Origin: Acidobacteriota bacterium
GTDB taxonomy: Bacteria > Acidobacteriota > Vicinamibacteria > Vicinamibacterales > SCN-69-37
Reading direction: 5' to 3'
Length of the DNA stretch: 64,000 nt
NCBI GenBank assembly: GCA_016716905.1
Contig: JADJUS010000022.1
Coordinates: 186,001 to 250,000, forward strand
The notes under the pieces are model-generated. The model was not told where the DNA came from. It worked only from the letters and a program-made list of their open reading frames with translations, and searched no databases. Below are positions 17,929-25,958 of the stretch, piece by piece (within the stretch, counting starts at the first letter, position 1; every line of letters begins with the position of its first letter). Position numbers and translations under genes: made by a program.

Positions 17929-18780
17929 ATGAGCATGTTCCGACGCATCGCCGGTGGCGCAGTTGTGGTCGTGGGCAGTTGGGCGGCGTTGTCGGCGCAA
18001 CAGGCCGTCGCACCGGCCACCCCGCCAGTCCTCGAAACGGTGGACCAGTATCAGGGCGCGGCCGCTGAACAGTTCCTGGCGAAAGCCAAAGTGAAGACGG
18101 TGAAAGACATCGGCATCGGTGTGACGCTGCCGCAGAAGGTCACGCTGGAGCTTGACGGCGTCACCCGATTTGCCGCGTTCAAGACGATCGACGAGAAGCG
18201 GCAGGGCATCACGCAACTGGGCAACGCGCCGCCCGACATCAACTTCCAGGACAGCTGGCAGACCGAAATCCCCGGTTACGTCGTGGACACGATCATCGGC
18301 CTCGGCATGGTGCCCGCCACCGTGGAGCGCCGGATCAACAACAAGGTCGGCTCACTGCAGTGGTGGGTGGTGTCGATGATGCCGGAAGCCGAACGCGCGA
18401 AGCAGAAACTGCAGCCGCCCGACAAGGAAGCCTGGGACCGGGTGGTGCTGAAGATGCGGCTGTTTGACGCGCTCATCTTCAACGTCGACCGCCACGCCAA
18501 CAACATCCTCGTGACCCACGACTTCCAGTTGCGGCTGATCGATCACTCACGATCGTTCCGGCCTCAGCGCCAGCTCCGCGACCCGCAACTGCTGACCCGC
18601 TTTTCAAAGTCGTTGCTCGAAGGACTGGGGCGGCTCGAACTTCAGGACCTGCGCAAGCGCCTCAATCGCTACCTGTCGGCGGCACAGATCAATGGACTGC
18701 TGCAGAGGCGCGATGCGATTCTCGAACTCGCTCGCACACGGGTCGCCGAGTTGGGTGAAGCCGCGGTGATTTACCCCTGA
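17929..18780 (+). CDS. Exported protein-kinase-like (HipA/PI3K/Fam20-type) protein
   Basis: A 283-residue protein with a signal peptide (MSMFRRIAGG to ALSAQQ). The C-terminal half holds an atypical kinase signature: LFDALIFNVDRHANNILV, with Asp187 where a catalytic loop D-R-H-x-x-N would sit, and RLIDHSRSF, with Asp205 in the position of a DFG-like metal-binding Asp. That pairing resembles HipA, PI3/4-kinase and Fam20-type kinases. An N-terminal beta-rich part with AAFKTIDEK could supply the ATP lysine. AGAGGA lies nine bases before the ATG at 17929; TTG or GTG just upstream are alternatives. If active, it would phosphorylate something outside the cytoplasm. Its stop overlaps the convergent phosphatase gene by ten bases. 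Family assignment is from motifs only. Confidence 0.6.
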   Translation: MSMFRRIAGGAVVVVGSWAALSAQQAVAPATPPVLETVDQYQGAAAEQFLAKAKVKTVKDIGIGVTLPQKVTLELDGVTRFAAFKTIDEKRQGITQLGNAPPDINFQDSWQTEIPGYVVDTIIGLGMVPATVERRINNKVGSLQWWVVSMMPEAERAKQKLQPPDKEAWDRVVLKMRLFDALIFNVDRHANNILVTHDFQLRLIDHSRSFRPQRQLRDPQLLTRFSKSLLEGLGRLELQDLRKRLNRYLSAAQINGLLQRRDAILELARTRVAELGEAAVIYP

Positions 18781-19928
18781 GGTCCGCGGAGGGCCGCCGG
18801 CGCTCCGCCACCAAGCGACGGCTGCAGTGGCTCCCGCCGGCCTTCGTAAATCACGGTCCACGTGCTGCCGTGAATCTCCAGGGCTGACGGAACGCCCTTG
18901 GAGTAGAACTCGCCGTTGAGCATACCGGTATCGATCTGGACGATGCGGCCGTCGTAGCTGGAGCGCATGCGGTAACCATCGGGAACCGTGTGCCCCACGA
19001 CGAGCGCACGCGCGCCGAGCGCGGCCAGGACGGCCTCAACTTCTGCGGCCCCGATGCCTGGTGTCCCATCCACGAGACCGCGATACCACAACGGCCCGTC
19101 AGTGCCCATCAGGAACGAGGTCTCAATGCCGGGATCGGCCATTGTCATCGTGCCAAGTTCCGCGCGGACCCTGGCGTTGATCCCGGCACAGCCCAAGGGC
19201 GCGACGGCTGGGCTGGCGCCGCCATGCATGAAGACGATGCCGTTGATCTTGATCACCGCGTCGCGTTCGCGCAGCCAGCGCCCGTAATCGGCCTTCGGCG
19301 CAAACGCGAGCTGCATTTCGACCAATCCCAGGGGTGTGGTGTTGAGAAAATCGGCCCGGAACGCGCGCGCGTCGAATTTCGCGCCGGCCGCTTTGGCCTG
19401 TTTCTGGCTATCGGCCAGCACCAGTTCGTAGTAGCGATCGCGTAGGCTCTCTGATTCCGGCGTCCGGAATGCGGCATATTCGCCTGGGCCGACATCACGA
19501 TAGAAGTTCAGCACGCGCATGGCTTCGTGATTGCCCAGCAGGGCGTGCACCTGGCCGCCGGCTTTTGCGGCCTCCTCGGTGAGCTTCCGTAGCAGGTCGA
19601 TGATCTTGCGCGAATCGGGACCGCGGTCGGTGATGTCGCCGGTCTGCACGAAGATGGCGCGTTCGCCAATCCAGCGCCGGCGGGAATCAATCAGTTTGGC
19701 CTCGCGCAGAATGGAGACGAACTTCTCAAATGCGCCGTGTGCGTCCCCGACGGCGACTATGCGTTCGGTGGTCTGGATGTCGCACGGCGCCCCGGAGGCA
19801 ATCGACGATACCGGGGGCGGCACCGATTGGGCAACCGGGCGTCCGGCTGCACACGCCCACAAGGCGGCGGCAACCGCACTGGCCGACAGGAATCCACGGG
19901 ACGTACGCCAAGCGTGGCTGTTACGCAT
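18771..19928 (-). CDS. Exported calcineurin-like metallophosphatase
   Basis: The 385-residue protein has a signal peptide (about residues 1-34) and the full set of phosphoprotein phosphatase motifs: GDAHGAF, GDITDRGPDS, LLGNHEAM, FMHGGASP and VVGHTVPDG, supplying the two-metal site. The layout resembles the Shewanella-like (SLP) branch of PPP-type phosphatases, whose bacterial members are often periplasmic. It converges on and overlaps the kinase-like gene by ten bases, so an exported kinase/phosphatase pair is possible, though convergent genes are not co-transcribed. Confident for the fold, unsure for substrate. Confidence 0.88.
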   Translation of the reverse strand: MRNSHAWRTSRGFLSASAVAAALWACAAGRPVAQSVPPPVSSIASGAPCDIQTTERIVAVGDAHGAFEKFVSILREAKLIDSRRRWIGERAIFVQTGDITDRGPDSRKIIDLLRKLTEEAAKAGGQVHALLGNHEAMRVLNFYRDVGPGEYAAFRTPESESLRDRYYELVLADSQKQAKAAGAKFDARAFRADFLNTTPLGLVEMQLAFAPKADYGRWLRERDAVIKINGIVFMHGGASPAVAPLGCAGINARVRAELGTMTMADPGIETSFLMGTDGPLWYRGLVDGTPGIGAAEVEAVLAALGARALVVGHTVPDGYRMRSSYDGRIVQIDTGMLNGEFYSKGVPSALEIHGSTWTVIYEGRREPLQPSLGGGAPAALRGPQG

Positions 19929-19934
19929 GCCTCA

Positions 19935-21008
19935 TTATCGCTGAACCGTTACCACCGTGACGGTGCCCGCCTGCTCCCACGCCACAACGGTCCGGCGCGC
20001 AAGCGCCGCGATTGCGGGAAAACGCCCGGCCCCTATCAACGTCGGCGCCCCGCCTTCGCGCCGCAACATGATGCCCGCCGGGGAGTTCCACGCCACGTCC
20101 AGATGCTGTCCCGCCAGCGAAATCGCGGGATCGCGCCCGGCTCCGATCCGCAGTTCCGGCGTGCCGAGCGTGTTCAGGTAGACGCCGTCCTCGCGCCGCC
20201 AGACCGAGACGACATCCGCCTGCCGAAACACCACACCGCCCCCATCCATCGGGCAGGCGTCGAGCTTCCAGGAACCCGTGCCCGACTTCTGTGCGGGCCT
20301 GTAGCTCACTCCGTCGCTGGACCGAGCGATATACAGGTCGCGGTTGCCGTTCAGGGTATTGCGGAACATGACGGCGATCGACCCGCCGGCGTCAATCGCC
20401 ACCGACGGATGGCAGCACTCGCAGACACTGCCGGAGGGCGATGCGTACGCGAGGCGGTCGGCAGACCACGTGACGCCGTGATCGCGCGACACGGCCGTGT
20501 AGATGCGCGTGCCCTTCTCGCGCAGATCAAGCCACGACAAGACGACCAATCCGGCGGGCGTGGCGGTGAGCGCGTGCAGGCCTTCCCGCGCCGACGCCGG
20601 CACGTCGTTGATGACAACAGGCGACGCCCAGCTGGCGCCGTTGTCGGCGGATCGATACAGCAGGAGGTCCCCATCGGCGCCGCCACCTTTGGCGGCAGCG
20701 ATCACTGCGACCAATACCGACTTGTCCGTCGCCGCAATGCGCGGCCCGCGGTGCATCCCGAGCGACACGCGGCCAGGAACGGTAATCCGCACGGGACTCG
20801 CGAATGTCACACCGCCGTCTGCCGATCCGACCACACTGATGACGTTGTCTTGTCCGAACGTCAGATAGACGCGGTCACCGTCCGATGCCAGATGTGGCTG
20901 GACACCGGTAAATGTCGTCTGTGACCTCACCGAAGCGCGCAGTAGCCCGCCAGCAGGGGCCGTCGCGACCACTGCCACCGCCATCACCGCTACACCGAAC
21001 ATCTTCAT
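19935..21008 (-). CDS. Secreted sialidase-like BNR-repeat protein
   Basis: The 357-residue product has a signal peptide (residues 1-25) and a six-bladed-propeller pattern with Asp boxes: SADGGVTFASP, SADNGASWASP and SRDHGVTWSAD. A CECCHPSVAID motif and MFRNTLNGNRDLYIARS are features of the exo-alpha-sialidase-like group found in environmental bacteria. The catalytic arginine triad of true sialidases cannot be confirmed, so glycosidase activity is unproven. Its start is 72 bp from the divergent J-domain gene; it ends 6 bp before the phosphatase start, so the two may be co-transcribed. Confidence 0.78.
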   Translation of the reverse strand: MKMFGVAVMAVAVVATAPAGGLLRASVRSQTTFTGVQPHLASDGDRVYLTFGQDNVISVVGSADGGVTFASPVRITVPGRVSLGMHRGPRIAATDKSVLVAVIAAAKGGGADGDLLLYRSADNGASWASPVVINDVPASAREGLHALTATPAGLVVLSWLDLREKGTRIYTAVSRDHGVTWSADRLAYASPSGSVCECCHPSVAIDAGGSIAVMFRNTLNGNRDLYIARSSDGVSYRPAQKSGTGSWKLDACPMDGGGVVFRQADVVSVWRREDGVYLNTLGTPELRIGAGRDPAISLAGQHLDVAWNSPAGIMLRREGGAPTLIGAGRFPAIAALARRTVVAWEQAGTVTVVTVQR

Positions 21009-21080
21009 GACTTGTGACTATTGTAGGTGTGGTGGAGGAACTGGGGAACTTCGATACGGTTAAGATGGCCAACCAGCCCG

Positions 21081-22248
21081 ATGGCCCAGCAGCCGCCCCC
21101 CTCCGATGATCCCGCCCCGGGTGAAGCACCCTTGAGCCGCAGCCTTGCCCTTCCGGCGCAACCCGGCCAGCCACTCACGAAATCGCAGAAGACGTTCAAC
21201 CGGCTGGTCGCGCAGATCGAACAACGTCGAAGGCGTCTGGACGCTGACAAGGAACTGTTTGAAGAGGCGCTCGTGTACCACGCGCAGCATCTTCGCCACC
21301 GGATAGCGTCAGTGGTCACGCTGCGACAGAACGTCGTGCGAGCGCTCGCGCCATTCCTTGATGACCGACGCCTGAAAAAAGGCGACGTCCGGGTCCTCGA
21401 GAGCATCCTCATTGGTCAACTCGACGACATCCTCGCTCACGCCGACGTCGTCGAGGATGACGTTCGCGCACTCTTCGAGCGGCTGCACGGCGCAGACTTC
21501 ACGACCGTCGAAGACGCCGCAATGCAGGCCGCCCGAGCCGACATGGAAGACATGTTCGCGGAAATGGGCACGACGAGACCACCAGGGGGGGGGAAGGGGG
21601 GGGCGGGGGGGGGAGCGCCGCCCGGGGCGGAACAAGCGACACGCAGCGGAATCCGAAACCCGTTCACGGTCAACCCGTCGAAGGACCAAACGCGAACAAC
21701 GAGAGGAGGACCTGCGTCAACGAGCCGAAGAGGCACGCAAAATCAGCCTCGGTTCCATTTACCGGCAGTTGGCGAAGGTGCTCCACCCGGATCTGGAGCA
21801 GGATCCTGAACAGCGCACGCGAAAGGGCGCCCTGATGCAGCAGCTCACGACCGCCTACGCGAGCCAGGACCTGCACACGCTACTGCGCCTGCAACTGGAG
21901 TGGGTCTACAGCGAGAGCGCCGACATCGCGCGCCTCGCAGACGAGCGCCTCGACGCCTATAACCTCGTGCTGAAGGAGCAGGTAGCGGAACTGGAACGCG
22001 CGCGCGCCGCACTGCCCCACAACCCGAGGTTTCAGCCACTAGTTGAGGACAGGGGGCCCTATGGCACGAGAGTCCGCACCAACGGTCCTGCGGAGGCCCA
22101 GCGCCTGGACGATGTCGCCAGCGGACTCCAAGGCGCCCTCGAAGCTCTACAGGCCCCCCACGCGCTCAAACACGTCCGCGTGCTCATCCGGGAGCAGCGA
22201 GCGGCCGACAGGGTTCGGTTCAGGTTGCCGATACGGTTTCCGTACTGA
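21081..22248 (+). pseudogene. J-domain (DnaJ-like) protein, frameshifted at G-tracts
   Basis: Two overlapping frames encode one protein. The first (ATG at 21081) gives an N-terminal helical region (LTKSQKTFNRLVAQIEQRRRR and LFEEALVYHAQHLRHR). After three G-tracts at 21585-21613 the sense continues in the +1 frame with REEDLRQRAEEARK, then SLGSIYRQLAKVLHPDLEQD, where HPD is the J-domain signature that stimulates Hsp70, and a C-terminal region to 22248. Removing one G or adding two would join them into about 388 residues. The first frame otherwise ends at 21809. This could be an assembly or sequencing error in homopolymers, a true inactivation, or a switchable tract. The joined order matches known bacterial J-domain proteins. 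Confidence 0.7.
21585..21613 (+). repeat. Clustered poly-G tracts causing a frameshift
   Basis: Runs of nine, eight and nine G residues, separated by AA and C, lie in the linker of the J-domain gene. Nothing comparable occurs elsewhere in the window, and the reading frame changes here. Confidence 0.9.
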
Positions 22249-22261
22249 CGCCTAGCGGACA

Positions 22262-22293
22262 CTCGGGCTTGAGGAACAGCCCGAGCTACGTAC
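22262..22293. repeat. REP-like palindrome, copy 1
   Basis: CTCGGGCT (22262-22269) pairs with AGCCCGAG (22278-22285) around an 8-nt loop and is followed by GCTACGTAC. A second hairpin with the same 3' flank occurs at 23288-23310. It lies between two convergent genes and could also aid termination. Confidence 0.6.
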
Positions 22294-22294
22294 C

Positions 22295-22313
22295 GTTCCC
22301 CAGTTCCTCAGTT
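22295..22313. repeat. Partial 8-nt repeat (CAGTTCCY type)
   Basis: About two copies of the CAGTTCCC-type unit run into the stop codon of the binding-protein gene. Another partial array (AGGAACTGGGGAACT) lies at 21036-21050, upstream of the J-domain gene. Confidence 0.6.
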
Positions 22314-23268
22314 ACTTACCTCCCGAGACCATGACCTTCCAGGCCGCCTCGTAGGCGTCCACAGTGGCGGCGGTCACCACGTCCACACCGGAGTCGATGA
22401 TCGGATTGGCAGGTTTGCGGCCGTTGACGATGCCGTGCAGGAGCTTGATTGGCTCCTCACCCCAGCCGAAGTACTTCTGGCCGAGCAGGACCTGGACCTT
22501 GCCCGCGCGCAGCAGGGTAATGGCCGACGGGACCGTATCAAACGACACGAACTTCGTGGTCGGTGGCACCGGAGCGAGCGCGTTGGCGCTGAACACGGGC
22601 CAGCCGCCCACCGAAATCCAGGCCCCGAGGTTGGGGTATCGGTTGGTGCCGGTCGCGATGATCTCGCCCGTCCGCACGCTGTCTTCCTTGATATCGTAGG
22701 TCTCGAGAATGGTAATGCCGGGGTGCTTCGCCAGGGCTTCCCGCGCGCCCTCGAGGCGCCGGGCGAGGTTGTTGGCGCCAAGACTCGTGATGAACGCCAC
22801 CGTCCCCTTGCCGTTCAGCATCCTTGCCGTTTCCTCACCCATCACGAGACCCGACTTGTAGTCGTCCACGCCGTAGAACGCCAACCGCTTTGACGCCGGA
22901 GCATCCGAATCCCAGGTGACCACCGGAATACCGGCCTCAACCGCGCGATCGATCGTTGGCGTCAGGAAGGAGGCATTCAACACCGAGATGGCAATGCCAT
23001 CCACCTTCTGGGTGATGAACGACTCGAGCACTTCCTTCTGGCGCAACTCGTCGGCGCGGTCGGGACCGCGATAGATGACCTCCACGCCCAGCTCGGCGGC
23101 CGCCCGCTCGCCGCCAATGCGCGCGTAGTCAAACACCGGGATGTCGAGCGACTTTGGAATCAGCGCGAAGCGCAGTTTCTTCGGCGCCGGAGGCGCGTCG
23201 GGCGCGCCACCACCACACGCCACCACGCCCATTACCGCTACAGACAAAACCAGCCACAATTTCTTCAT
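22312..23268 (-). CDS. Sugar ABC transporter substrate-binding lipoprotein
   Basis: From the ATG at 23268, with GGAG six bases upstream, the product has 318 residues. A lipoprotein signal ends in GVVAC with Cys at about residue 18. The rest is a periplasmic-binding-protein type 1 fold as in ribose- or rhamnose-binding proteins: LRFALIPKSLDIPVF, then DRADELRQKEVLESFI, VDGIAISVLNA, IPVVTWDSDAP and GEEPIKLLHGI. It delivers a monosaccharide to the permease/ATPase encoded just upstream on the same strand, from which a 128-bp gap with repeats separates it. The sugar is unknown. Confidence 0.88.
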   Translation of the reverse strand: MKKLWLVLSVAVMGVVACGGGAPDAPPAPKKLRFALIPKSLDIPVFDYARIGGERAAAELGVEVIYRGPDRADELRQKEVLESFITQKVDGIAISVLNASFLTPTIDRAVEAGIPVVTWDSDAPASKRLAFYGVDDYKSGLVMGEETARMLNGKGTVAFITSLGANNLARRLEGAREALAKHPGITILETYDIKEDSVRTGEIIATGTNRYPNLGAWISVGGWPVFSANALAPVPPTTKFVSFDTVPSAITLLRAGKVQVLLGQKYFGWGEEPIKLLHGIVNGRKPANPIIDSGVDVVTAATVDAYEAAWKVMVSGGK

Positions 23269-23287
23269 CGAGAGCTCCATTGTTCCG

Positions 23288-23310
23288 GCGCGGCTGAAGC
23301 CGCGCGCTAC
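23288..23310. repeat. REP-like palindrome, copy 2
   Basis: GCGCGGCT (23288-23295) and AGCCGCGC (23298-23305) form an 8-bp stem with a 2-nt loop, followed by GCTACGTAC as in copy 1. A third small hairpin of the same style (GGGGCT-AA-AGCCCC) lies at 23331-23344. Confidence 0.65.
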
Positions 23311-23354
23311 GTACTTTTCCACTTGTCCCCGGGGCTAAAGCCCCTGGGCTCCGA

Positions 23355-23386
23355 ACTCCTGGACTCCTGGACTCCGGGACTCCTGG
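23355..23386 (+). repeat. 8-nt tandem repeat, four copies of ACTCCTGG
   Basis: Four tandem copies (the third reads ACTCCGGG) sit between the permease stop and the binding-protein gene, next to the REP-like hairpins. Confidence 0.9.
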
Positions 23387-23396
23387 ACCCCGATCC

Positions 23397-24356
23397 CTAT
23401 CCTTGCGCCCTTCGCACCATGATCTGGTCCATCACCACGATGACGATGACCGCCAATCCGACGATGACCCGATCATAGAACGTTGCGCCGGGAATCTGCG
23501 GCAGTGCGTTACGCAGAACGCCAAAAATCAGCGCACCCAGCACCGCGCCGGCCACCGAGCCTCGGCCACCCGTCAAACTGGTGCCGCCCACCACCGCAGA
23601 CGCGATGATGTCCAGTTCGTACCCATTGGCGAGGTCGGCCTTGCCCTGCCCCTGCACCACTGCCAGCACCACACCCGAGATCGCCGCGAGGAGGCCGGCC
23701 GTGACGTAGGCCGACGTCTTGACCAACCCCACCCGCAGCCCGGAGAACAAGGCGGCGGTTTCGTTGCCGCCCACCGCGAAGATGGCGCGGCCCCACTGGA
23801 AGCGCGTCATCAGCACCTGGAAGATCCCGGCCAGTGTCACCATCACGAGCGGCGGGACCCAGTCGATCGAGACACCCGCCACCGTCCAGTTGCGCGGCAG
23901 CTTCGCGGAAAGGTCGTAGAAGCGCGCCTCGGTGATGATGTAGCCCGCGCCGCGCCAGATGCCCATCACGCCAAGCGTCGCGATGAACGGCGGCAACCGC
24001 ATGCCGACAATCAGCCATGACGAAGCGAGGCCCGCCGACAGGCCCACCATCAGGCCCATCACGGCGCTGGCGGTGAGAGACCATTCGGCCTGGACAAAGA
24101 AGTACCCGGTCACCACACTCGTCAGGCCAATCACGGCCCCCGAGGCCAGGTCGATGCCGCCGGTGATGATGACAATGGCCGCACCGATGGCCGCGATGCC
24201 GTAGATCGACGAGTACTTGAGGATCAGGAGGGCGTTGCCGACGTTCAGAAAGGGATGTCCGCCATCTGAAGGCCACAGGTACCACGTAAAAAACGCGACC
24301 TCCAGCACGAGGATCATCAAGGTGCTGACTTCGCGCACCTGCCACAACTTCTTCAC
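23397..24356 (-). CDS. Sugar ABC transporter permease (RbsC-like)
   Basis: A 319-residue integral membrane protein with eight to ten helices of the ribose/xylose/arabinose (BPD_transp_2) permease family: ITGGIDLASGAVIGLTS, ATLGVMGIWRG, AVGGNETAALFSGLRV and VVGGTSLTGGRGSVAGAVLGA, without the internal order being changed. It forms the channel of the importer with the dual ATPase encoded upstream. Its GTG start overlaps the ATPase stop as GTGA and has AGGAGG six bases upstream, so translation is coupled. Confidence 0.92.
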   Translation of the reverse strand: MKKLWQVREVSTLMILVLEVAFFTWYLWPSDGGHPFLNVGNALLILKYSSIYGIAAIGAAIVIITGGIDLASGAVIGLTSVVTGYFFVQAEWSLTASAVMGLMVGLSAGLASSWLIVGMRLPPFIATLGVMGIWRGAGYIITEARFYDLSAKLPRNWTVAGVSIDWVPPLVMVTLAGIFQVLMTRFQWGRAIFAVGGNETAALFSGLRVGLVKTSAYVTAGLLAAISGVVLAVVQGQGKADLANGYELDIIASAVVGGTSLTGGRGSVAGAVLGALIFGVLRNALPQIPGATFYDRVIVGLAVIVIVVMDQIMVRRAQG

Positions 24357-25885
24357 ACTGTGCCTCCTGTGGGCCGATCAGCCTCGACATTGTGCGTGGC
24401 CAGCCGCATCACGGCCTCTTCGGTCGCGCCGGCCCCCGGCAGTTCGCCGCGCAGGTGGCCCTCGCGCATCACAAGGATGCGATCGGCCAGGGCGAGCACT
24501 TCAGGCAGGTCGCTCGAGACCATCAGGCAGGCCATCCCCGCATCCGCCTGACGCCGGATCAGGTTGTGAATTTCGAACTTGGCGCCGACGTCCACACCCT
24601 TTGTGGGTTCATCCAGCAACAACACCTTCGGCGTAGTCGCCAGCCACTTGCCGGCAACGATCTTCTGCTGGTTGCCGCCCGAGAGCGCGTCGGGCGTGAC
24701 GCGCAGATGGGGCGTCTTGATGGCAAGCGCCTCGACCTGGACCCTCGCGGCGGCGTCCTCACCTGCGTCGCGAATCACGCTCACGCCCTGCTTTGCGGCC
24801 AGCGGCAACACGAGGTTATGGCGGAGCGACAGATTAAAGAACAGTCCCTGCCGCTGCCGGTTCTCGGGCACCAGCGCGAGTCCGGCCCGGGCGGCATCCC
24901 GTGCCGAGCGCACGTGGATGGCCTGACCATCAACGGCCACCTGGCCCGCGTCCGCAGCGGCGAGGCCGAAGAGGGTCTCGAGAATCTCGGTACGGCCGGA
25001 CCCCACCAAGCCGAACATGCCGACAATTTCGCCCGGTGCCACCTGGAAGGACACGTTGTCAAACGCGGGGCGTCTCGAAAGCCCGCGCACGTCGAGCGCT
25101 GATGAACTGGGGAACTGGGGAACTGAGGAACTGGGGGCTCGGGGCACGCGCGCTGGTGGCTCACGGCCCACCATGGCCCGCACAATGTCGTCGGAGGGCG
25201 TTGTCGCGCGTTCGAATGTGCCGACGAACTGGCCGTCGCGCAGCACGGTAATGCGGTCGCACAGTCGATACACCTCCGGGAGCCGGTGCGAGACGAACAG
25301 CACGGTGACACCCTGCTGCCGCAGGCGACCGACCACGCCAAACAAGTGGTCAACTTCGGCGTCGGTCAGCGAGGTTGTGGGTTCATCAAGCACGAGGACG
25401 CGGCAGTCGAAGGCGAGCGCACGCGCCACCTGCACCAGTTGCGAGCAGGCTGTCGACACACGTTCCATGGACATGTCCGGGGTCACAGGCACGTGGAGTT
25501 GCGTGAGCAACTCCTGCGTGCGCGCGCGCATCGCCCGTTCGTCCAGCATTCCCCAGCGGTTGGTGATCTCGCGGCCAGCAAAAATATTCGCCGTGACCGA
25601 CAGGTTGGGAAACGCGAGCATCTCCTGGTAGACCATGCCGATGCCGCGTTCCAGTGCCTCGCGCGGACTGGAGAAGTGGATGCGTTCGCCGGCCCACGAG
25701 AGTTCTCCGCGGTCGGGCTTGAGAATCCCGGCCAGTATTTTGAGCAGCGTGGATTTCCCGGCGCCGTTTTCGCCGACACACGCATGTGCGTCGCCGGCGG
25801 CGATCGTGAAGCTGACGCCGCGCAGCGCCTGTACGGCGCCAAAGGCCTTCGCCACATCACGAAACTCCAACCCGGCAGTTGTCAT
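24353..25885 (-). CDS. Sugar ABC transporter dual ATPase (RbsA-like)
   Basis: From the ATG at 25885 the protein has 510 residues, the usual size of RbsA/XylG/MglA-type ATPases with two fused nucleotide-binding domains. The first has Walker A GENGAGKST near residue 39 and Walker B VLVLDEPT; the second has a degenerate GLVGSGRTE loop, signature ALSGGNQQK and VLLLDEPTKGVD. The degenerate second half is normal for this family. The linker (RAPSSSVPQFPSSS) is encoded by an 8-nt tandem repeat that elsewhere in the window lies between genes, so copy-number change would frameshift the second domain. An upstream extension to 26149 is rejected because it crosses the divergent promoter. It heads an operon of ATPase, permease and binding protein. 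Confidence 0.9.
   Translation of the reverse strand: MTTAGLEFRDVAKAFGAVQALRGVSFTIAAGDAHACVGENGAGKSTLLKILAGILKPDRGELSWAGERIHFSSPREALERGIGMVYQEMLAFPNLSVTANIFAGREITNRWGMLDERAMRARTQELLTQLHVPVTPDMSMERVSTACSQLVQVARALAFDCRVLVLDEPTTSLTDAEVDHLFGVVGRLRQQGVTVLFVSHRLPEVYRLCDRITVLRDGQFVGTFERATTPSDDIVRAMVGREPPARVPRAPSSSVPQFPSSSALDVRGLSRRPAFDNVSFQVAPGEIVGMFGLVGSGRTEILETLFGLAAADAGQVAVDGQAIHVRSARDAARAGLALVPENRQRQGLFFNLSLRHNLVLPLAAKQGVSVIRDAGEDAAARVQVEALAIKTPHLRVTPDALSGGNQQKIVAGKWLATTPKVLLLDEPTKGVDVGAKFEIHNLIRRQADAGMACLMVSSDLPEVLALADRILVMREGHLRGELPGAGATEEAVMRLATHNVEADRPTGGTV
25104..25136 (-). repeat. 8-nt tandem repeat inside an ABC-ATPase gene
   Basis: Four copies of GAACTGGG (one reads GAACTGAG), the same unit as CAGTTCCC read on the other strand and in another register. 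It encodes the linker between the two ATPase domains in frame. The unit length of eight is not a multiple of three. Confidence 0.92.
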
Positions 25886-25893
25886 TCGGCGGC

Positions 25894-25907
25894 AATCGTA
25901 TACGATT
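25894..25907. promoter_or_regulatory. Perfect 14-bp palindrome, candidate sugar-regulator operator
   Basis: AATCGTATACGATT is a perfect inverted repeat eight bases before the ATG of the sugar ABC operon and 51 bases before the divergent aldose epimerase ATG. LacI-type regulators bind short palindromes of this sort between divergent sugar genes. No regulator gene is in view, so the role is inferred. Confidence 0.45.
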
Positions 25908-25917
25908 CCATCGGGTC

Positions 25918-25945
25918 GGGTCCAGGGTCCAGGGTCCAGGGTCCA
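25918..25945 (+). repeat. 7-nt tandem repeat, four perfect copies of GGGTCCA
   Basis: The array fills the space between the palindrome and the ribosome site (AAGGAGA) of the epimerase gene, so its length sets the spacing of the promoter region. Confidence 0.92.
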
Positions 25946-25958
25946 GAAGGAGAATGCA

